Assembly: GCF_000382125.1 (NCBI RefSeq)
Contig: NZ_KB907549.1
Location: forward strand, 398,965 to 462,964
Direction: 5' to 3'
Length of the DNA: 64,000 nt
DNA from: Eudoraea adriatica DSM 19308
GTDB taxonomy: Bacteria; Bacteroidota; Bacteroidia; Flavobacteriales; Flavobacteriaceae
The position numbers were made by a program, and so were the translations under genes. Under the pieces are notes generated by a model. It saw nothing but the letters and a program-made list of their open reading frames with translations. It made no database searches and was not told the origin of the DNA. Of the stretch, positions 62,753 to 64,000 are shown one piece after another (the first letter of the stretch is position 1; every line of letters starts with the position of its first letter).

Positions 62753-63811
62753 TTAATAAGGAATCTTTTCTAACCGATCCATATCCAAAATTCTAATATC
62801 CCGATCCTGAATCTCAATAATGCCTTCTTTCTTAAAGTTAGACAAGGTTCTTATGAGAGTTTCTGTAGCCATTCCGGCAACACTGGCCAGATCACTCCTC
62901 AATACATGAATATTACCGGCTTCATCTTTCTGTAACTTATCTGCAAATTTCAGCAAGGTAGAAGCTGTTTTCTTGCGCACAGAACCATAGGCCATCTGCA
63001 ATAACTGCTCTTTTATCTGTATTAAGTCCTCTGATAAAAGTTGTAATAACTCCATAACGAGTTCGCTGTTTTGCTCCAAAAGTATTTTTAATTGATCCTT
63101 GTGAAGGCCAATTAGGGTAGAATCTTCCATGGCTGTGGCATATTCCCGATAAGGAATGTTCTTAGTAAAACTTGTAAAGCCAAAAAAATCGTCTGCTCTG
63201 TAAATTCCTGTGATTAATTCCTTCCCTTGCTCATCCAACTTATGTGTTTTTACGTTGCCTTTTATCACCAAATAAACCAAATTAGAGTTGTCTCCTTCCC
63301 GGTAAATTACATCGCCCATTTGAAAATAGAAATCATCCCCATTGTCATCAATAAAATTCTTGAGCTGATGAATACTCTTAACCTGCATATCATTTCCTGA
63401 AGTATCAGTTGTATAATTCTGTTGGGACTCCATAAGAATATTGGCCTTGGCAATCCTGCTTTCAATTGCACCGACAAGTTCTGATTCTGCGAATGGTTTA
63501 GTGAGGTAGTCATCTGCACCCAATTCCATTCCCAGTCTAACTTCCTTGTGTTCCGTTTTGGCAGTGAGAAAGATGAATGGTATTGCCTTGGTCTTATTGT
63601 CAGCGGACAAAGCCTTTAAAACACCATAGCCATCTAACTTTGGCATCATAATGTCGCATATGATAACGTCCGGGTGAGCCGCTTTAGCAGTCAAAACTCC
63701 CTTTTCCCCGTCAGGAGCTGTAATGACTTTGTAATTTGCCAATTCCAATAATTCTGCGGTGCTCTCTCTTAGAGTAGTGTCATCTTCAATTAATAATACC
63801 TTTTTGATCAT
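62753..63811 (-). CDS. Response regulator fused to a Crp/Fnr-type activator
   Basis: 352 residues. The receiver domain (1-120) has phospho-acceptor Asp 53 in ICDIMMPKLDG and Lys in LTKPFAESELV. A linker leads to a cyclic-nucleotide-binding-like fold (about 155-270: MGDVIYREGDNSNLVYLVIKG). A Crp winged helix follows (about 285-345). The recognition helix reads GMATETLIRTLSNFKKEG; Glu 317 and Arg 321 match the Fnr residues that contact TGA/TCA half-sites, with Ile in place of Ser. No N-terminal Fe-S cysteines are present, so control is likely by phosphorylation from the adjacent kinase. Candidate regulator of the palindromes in this island. Confidence 0.88.
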   Translation of the reverse strand: MIKKVLLIEDDTTLRESTAELLELANYKVITAPDGEKGVLTAKAAHPDVIICDIMMPKLDGYGVLKALSADNKTKAIPFIFLTAKTEHKEVRLGMELGADDYLTKPFAESELVGAIESRIAKANILMESQQNYTTDTSGNDMQVKSIHQLKNFIDDNGDDFYFQMGDVIYREGDNSNLVYLVIKGNVKTHKLDEQGKELITGIYRADDFFGFTSFTKNIPYREYATAMEDSTLIGLHKDQLKILLEQNSELVMELLQLLSEDLIQIKEQLLQMAYGSVRKKTASTLLKFADKLQKDEAGNIHVLRSDLASVAGMATETLIRTLSNFKKEGIIEIQDRDIRILDMDRLEKIPY

Positions 63812-63868
63812 AGTAAAATCTTTGAAGTTTTAAAAAGAATCTCTTGGCATTATACCAATTGACAAATG

Positions 63869-64000
63869 TTATTTAATACTATTAACAGGGAGCTTAACGG
63901 TGAATGTACTCCCTTTGTTTTCAATACTTTTAAAGCTAATATTTCCTCCCAGATTTTCAATATGAAATTTGACAATATTAAGCCCTATTCCGGTACCCTG
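63869..64000 (-). CDS. Sensor histidine kinase, C-terminal end (5' part outside window)
   Basis: The last 43 residues of a HATPase domain. The fragment begins with QGTGIGLNIVKFHIENLGG (G2 box) and ends IENKGSTFTVKLPVNS. It ends 57 nt upstream of the response regulator-Crp gene on the same strand, so it is the likely cognate kinase. The sensing region is not visible. Confidence 0.88.
   Translation of the reverse strand, partial: QGTGIGLNIVKFHIENLGGNISFKSIENKGSTFTVKLPVNSIK

Noticed and set aside
63812-63868. Fnr-type palindrome directly upstream of the response regulator-Crp gene
   Set aside because: No matching sequence in the 57-nt gap; autoregulation, if any, would act through the upstream kinase promoter outside the window.

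Overview
The window looks like a chromosomal stretch of a marine-type Bacteroidota, most likely a flavobacterium. Signs are the TAnnTTTG promoter elements, transketolase split into two subunits, LytS/LytTR signalling, many exported proteins with Bacteroidota-style lipoboxes, and typical flavobacterial protein variants (for example a Tgt without its zinc cysteines). No rRNA, CRISPR array or insertion sequence is visible. There is one tRNA, tRNA-Lys(TTT).

Layout. 1-1850: end of thrS, then infC (starting on an ATA codon), rpmI and rplT with a strong terminator. 1870-16130: housekeeping genes, namely YjbQ, a HAD phosphatase, a conserved exported protein, dnaB, accA, an EamA permease, LptF/G, tgt, the two transketolase subunits, a small outer-membrane barrel, an FKBP lipoprotein, an S4 protein, a methyltransferase, a phosphoribosyltransferase and aroK. 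16200-24160: an accessory or decayed zone that begins at tRNA-Lys. It carries several degenerate copies of the tRNA 3' end, a barrel-less TonB-plug protein, an AraC regulator, rhodanese and DsrE proteins, an OmpA protein, a divergent bS21 ribosomal protein and a gene remnant.

24130-53770: exported and carbohydrate-active genes. They include a sortilin-like propeller, GH29 fucosidase, a giant AsmA-like protein with three internal repeats, an Ig-like esterase, an exported O-methyltransferase, a LytS/LytTR pair with a dienelactone hydrolase, two type-B carboxylesterases, a catalytically dead Nudix regulator with a palindromic operator candidate, a TIM-barrel isomerase, an alditol-oxidase-like FAD enzyme, GH3, a PD40 protein, GH43 and GH67 alpha-glucuronidase. 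GH67, GH43, GH3, esterases and sugar oxidase/isomerase together suggest use of glucuronoxylan-type oligosaccharides. No SusC/SusD pair lies inside the window.

53770-64000: a stress/low-oxygen style island. It holds four universal stress proteins, a thioredoxin, a bacterial release-factor-like protein, an ATP-cone nuclease, a beta-CASP metallo-hydrolase, two related helical proteins and a lipoprotein. It ends with a response regulator fused to a Crp/Fnr activator and the tail of a histidine kinase. The most interesting observation is a shared palindrome, AATGAT-N4-ATCAK, at five places in this island. In four of the five a TA that could begin a TAnnTTTG-type -7 element lies exactly 23 nt downstream, as expected for class II Fnr-type activation. 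The Crp/Fnr domain in the same island keeps the Glu and Arg that read TGA/TCA half-sites, so the island appears to be a self-contained regulon.
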